Notes under the pieces: model-generated | Databases searched by the model: none | What the model was told of the DNA's origin: nothing | Seen by the model: the letters and a program-made list of their open reading frames with translations, nothing else | Position numbers and translations under genes: made by a program | Shown here: piece by piece, positions 60,157 to 64,000 of the stretch | Numbering within the stretch: the stretch's first letter is position 1 | Layout of the letters: each line of letters begins with the position of its first letter | Assembly: GCF_003710825.1 (NCBI RefSeq) | Contig: NZ_RHHQ01000005.1 | Span: 146,696 to 210,695 of the forward strand | DNA length: 64,000 bases | From: Brevibacillus fluminis | GTDB lineage: Bacteria > Bacillota > Bacilli > Brevibacillales > Brevibacillaceae | Direction of reading: 5' to 3'

Positions 60157-61437
60157 TCAGCGGGTAGCGGTTGTCGTCACGAAGTCTTGCGTATAGTAGT
60201 CGAGGTAGACACCTACACCTAGCTGACGAAACCCTTTTTCCAAAATGTTTTTCCGGTGGCCTGGGCTGTTCATCCAGTTTTCGTAGGCTTCAATCGCATC
60301 CGGAAATCCTGCTGCGATATTTTCGCCGGCCATTTTGTAGGTCACGCCTGCTTGTTTGAGCCGCTCAAAGGGGTCCAACCCGGTGATCGTCGAGACGTGG
60401 TCGAAATACTGGTTCATCTCCATGTCTTTGCTGTGCAGACGCGCGACGTTGGCGGCAGTATCAAGTGCAGTGAGGGCAGGGAGCTTGTTGCGGTAGCGGA
60501 TGACGTTGGTCAGATCGAGGATTTGCCGCTCATGCGCACTGTTCACGTACTCTTGCTGCTTGATAGAAAGCCGTGGTGGGTCAAAGTTGGGAGCAGTTCC
60601 TTGATAGGTCCATTTTGTTTCGAAAAAACCGCCCCGCAAAAGCGCCAATCGGTCGATTAAACGCAGGGCGGTTACGTTTGCGTTGTTTTGCTTATCGAGG
60701 TAAAAAATGATCGGCGTTCCTTGGCTGATCACGAGCGGGCGATCTTTCGGCTGATTGGTAATTTGGACATTGGCTTGCTGGAAGGAAAAGGAGACTATGG
60801 GTTGAATTGAATATTTACGGGAAAGAGATTGATAGGTTGTGCCGATTCCTACGCCTTCAATCTGTGCGGTGGAAGCATTTGAATACAGATCAACCACTTT
60901 TCCGTCCATGATCCCAATCTGTAAATAGCGGCTGAGATCGCGGTTGTAAATCCACCACTCATATCCGAGCTGAGCGGGCTCCTTGCGAGCGGGTGCCCCA
61001 AGGGCGGTCAGTACCTCTTGTTGGCCCATGCCGAGAGAAATGCCATAAAGCGAAGGTTCATCCGTCTTGGGGGCGGGTGCCGCAGTTTGTTTAGCAGGCT
61101 TGCTTGTCTTGGCAGGTTCGGCTTGAAGCGGTGCCATCGCCGGGACCGCCGCAGGTTTAGCGGGTCGTTCGCCAAGCCATACTGTTGAGGTGGTAGGGTC
61201 GATTCCGACAGGCTTGTTCAATTTTTGGCCGACAAGCGAAAGTGGTACATATACAGTGCCCTGGTAAGTGATCGCCGACGGTTGAGAGGAGTTCGTGTTT
61301 CCGATTGGCTTACCGTCGATATACAAAGTGAGAGTGCGTTGCGTGACGTTGACTGGTGCTCGGTGACCGCCTGCGAAAATTTGCGAGATTGCCAGAGACA
61401 GTACAAGAAGCAGGGCGGCGACAATCCATTTGCGCAA
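60157..61437 (-). CDS. Secreted CAP-domain (SCP/PR1) protein with stalk domain
   Basis: The 426-residue exported protein has a signal or anchor helix (WIVAALLLVLSLAISQIF). A copper amine oxidase-like stalk domain follows at about residues 38-85, then a Pro/Ala/Lys linker. A CAP-associated domain lies at about 120-255, and the CAP domain follows (LHSKDMEMNQYFDHV, MAGENIAAGFPDAIEAYENWMNSPGHRKNIL in outline, LGVGVYLD). The CAP His/Glu cavity residues are present. YkwD-like proteins of this kind occur on spores and cells; no enzymatic activity is established. TTG 61437 follows AGGAGGG, while ATG 61461 lies upstream of that site. Confidence 0.85.
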   Translation of the reverse strand: MRKWIVAALLLVLSLAISQIFAGGHRAPVNVTQRTLTLYIDGKPIGNTNSSQPSAITYQGTVYVPLSLVGQKLNKPVGIDPTTSTVWLGERPAKPAAVPAMAPLQAEPAKTSKPAKQTAAPAPKTDEPSLYGISLGMGQQEVLTALGAPARKEPAQLGYEWWIYNRDLSRYLQIGIMDGKVVDLYSNASTAQIEGVGIGTTYQSLSRKYSIQPIVSFSFQQANVQITNQPKDRPLVISQGTPIIFYLDKQNNANVTALRLIDRLALLRGGFFETKWTYQGTAPNFDPPRLSIKQQEYVNSAHERQILDLTNVIRYRNKLPALTALDTAANVARLHSKDMEMNQYFDHVSTITGLDPFERLKQAGVTYKMAGENIAAGFPDAIEAYENWMNSPGHRKNILEKGFRQLGVGVYLDYYTQDFVTTTATR

Positions 61438-61623
61438 AGGTATCCCTCCTAAACGTTGCATGTAAAACTAGCTTTGCTCTTAACTATATGAGGGAAAGAG
61501 GTTGCTAGAACCCGAAATATTTTTAGGGACAGGAACGGGTCGCTTTTGAAGCGAGCTGACAGGCTTTTTCCATTTTATGAAAATTGTAAAGATGGATTTC
61601 ACACAAAAACTGCCGAAAACTAC

Positions 61624-61691
61624 TTGCAATGTGAGAGTCGATTCATTATTATAGGTATTGGGTGTTAGCACTCCTCTCCGGTGAGTGCTAA
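61624..61691 (+). promoter_or_regulatory. groESL promoter and CIRCE operator
   Basis: TTGCAA (61624-61629) and TATTAT (61647-61652) are 17 bases apart. The perfect CIRCE element TTAGCACTC-N9-GAGTGCTAA lies at 61665-61691, right behind the transcription start. It is the binding site of HrcA, so groESL should be derepressed by heat or misfolded protein. Confidence 0.97.
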
Positions 61692-61734
61692 CAACGAAAT
61701 ACACATCTACATATTTTTGAGGAGGGTGTTTTTT

Positions 61735-62019
61735 GTGTTAAAGCCATTAGGTGACCGTGTGGTAATTGAAGCAATTTCCAAAGACGAAACAACCGCTAGC
61801 GGGATTGTTCTCCCAGACACAGCGAAGGAAAAACCACAAGAAGGCCGCGTTATCGCAGTCGGTTCCGGTCGCGTAGCTGACAACGGCGAGCGCATCGCAT
61901 TGGAAGTGAAAGAGGGCGACAAAGTCATCTTCTCCAAATACGCAGGTACTGAAGTGAAAGTGGACAACAAAGAACTGTTGGTTCTGCGTGAATCCGACAT
62001 TTTGGCAATCATTGGATAA
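61735..62019 (+). CDS. groES: Co-chaperonin GroES
   Basis: The 94-residue GroES has the mobile loop [20 protein letters not shown] and GYRVADNG-like [32 protein letters not shown] in outline. GTG 61735 follows GAGGAGGG and gives the normal length; the frame is open upstream into CIRCE. It caps GroEL. Confidence 0.96.
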   Translation: MLKPLGDRVVIEAISKDETTASGIVLPDTAKEKPQEGRVIAVGSGRVADNGERIALEVKEGDKVIFSKYAGTEVKVDNKELLVLRESDILAIIG

Positions 62020-62077
62020 ACTAGCTTTATCCATTCGCAATGCGTCGATATAATCCAAACTATCCTTAGGAGGTTGA

Positions 62078-63706
<1,629 letters not shown>

Positions 63707-63720
63707 TTCATGCTTACGGA

Positions 63721-63753
63721 AAGAGGCGAACCTTGTGTTCGTCTCTTTTTTTG
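63721..63753 (+). terminator. Terminator of groESL
   Basis: AGAGGCGAAC pairs with GTTCGTCTCT through one G-U pair, followed by TTTTTTTG. Confidence 0.85.
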
Positions 63754-63822
63754 TTTTGCTGATATACGTTATGTTAGAAATAAACAAGTTTTCTTGTGGT
63801 TAAAAAAATATTCGATTTCTGC

Positions 63823-64000
63823 TTGCGTTATGCAGAGTTGTTTGCTATTATAGTTTTTGTCGCTTCTGGGACAAGGATGATTTTGAAAAAACGAAATAAA
63901 AAAACCTTGACTCGAAACGGTGATGTATGATAAAGTTTAAAGGGTCGGCGCTGAAAAAGTGAACGACGCGAAATGAAAGAAATGCTCTTTGAAAACTGAA
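63823..64000 (+). promoter_or_regulatory. Tandem promoters and boxA-like leader of an rRNA operon
   Basis: P1 is TTGCGT (63823) - 17 bases - TATTAT (63846). P2 is TTGACT (63907) - 18 bases - TAAAGT (63931), with A/T-rich UP-like sequence before it. TGCTCTTTGAAAACTG from 63983 matches the boxA antitermination leader that precedes 16S rRNA in Bacillales. The 16S gene itself is outside the window. Confidence 0.75.

Overview
The window looks like chromosomal DNA of an endospore-forming, low-to-mid GC Firmicute of the Brevibacillus/Paenibacillus type. Evidence: a gamma-type spore protein, a CmpA-like cortex peptide, a GerMN lipoprotein, ribonuclease J, bacilliredoxin, an EcsAB transporter, an S-layer-type giant protein with three SLH domains, a HrcA/CIRCE-controlled groESL operon, and gene order from acpS to tex that matches my memory of Bacillus subtilis. 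I see no insertion sequence, prophage, CRISPR array or tRNA. Most of the window is ordinary core genome.

Layout. 1-4.8 kb: 5' part of a secreted subtilase (minus), a nitronate monooxygenase, a LysR regulator and a minor citrate synthase. 4.8-11.9 kb: a 1987-residue surface protein and a secreted partner. 11.9-14.4 kb: an ArsR-like regulator and MFS exporter operon (minus). 14.5-16.1 kb: metY under a SAM riboswitch. 16.3-24.6 kb: rhodanese, YtkA-like lipoprotein, Sco copper chaperone, RNase J, bacilliredoxin, aldo/keto reductase, ecsAB and an MFS protein. 24.8-32.7 kb: peptide-binding lipoprotein, two small (possibly sporulation) proteins, cell-wall amidase, GerMN lipoprotein, orphan pstB, ArsB-like pump, and fosB behind a sigma-W-like promoter. 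32.8-36.3 kb: a three-gene GMC dehydrogenase complex, an ArsR regulator and the gamma SASP.

36.4-47 kb: acpS, a YdcC-like lipoprotein, alanine racemase, the EndoAI/EndoA (MazEF-type) pair, rsbT-rsbU-rsbV-rsbW-sigB and tex. The sigma-B cluster has the switch kinase RsbT but no RsbR or RsbS next to it. A 41-codon cmpA lies on the minus strand behind tex. 47-51.8 kb: an unknown coiled-coil gene, a SprT-family protein, thiL and the t6A/RimI genes tsaE-tsaB-rimI-tsaD. 51.87-52.06 kb: a dense cluster of DnaA boxes between tsaD and a large membrane protein. 54.3-59.7 kb: an ABC-F ATPase (minus), 5-formyltetrahydrofolate cyclo-ligase, moaB, a MoeA-like protein, tatA and tatC. 59.7-64 kb: a small secreted protein, a CAP-domain protein (minus), groES-groEL, and tandem promoters with a boxA-like leader that should belong to an rRNA operon starting just past the window edge.

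The points most worth following up are the DnaA-box cluster, the stressosome-less sigB operon, the inverted repeat that includes the cmpA start codon, two genes whose best start codon is ATC, an apparent double frame switch in the MFS gene near 12.4 kb, and an 18-codon gene with its own ribosome-binding site and terminator.
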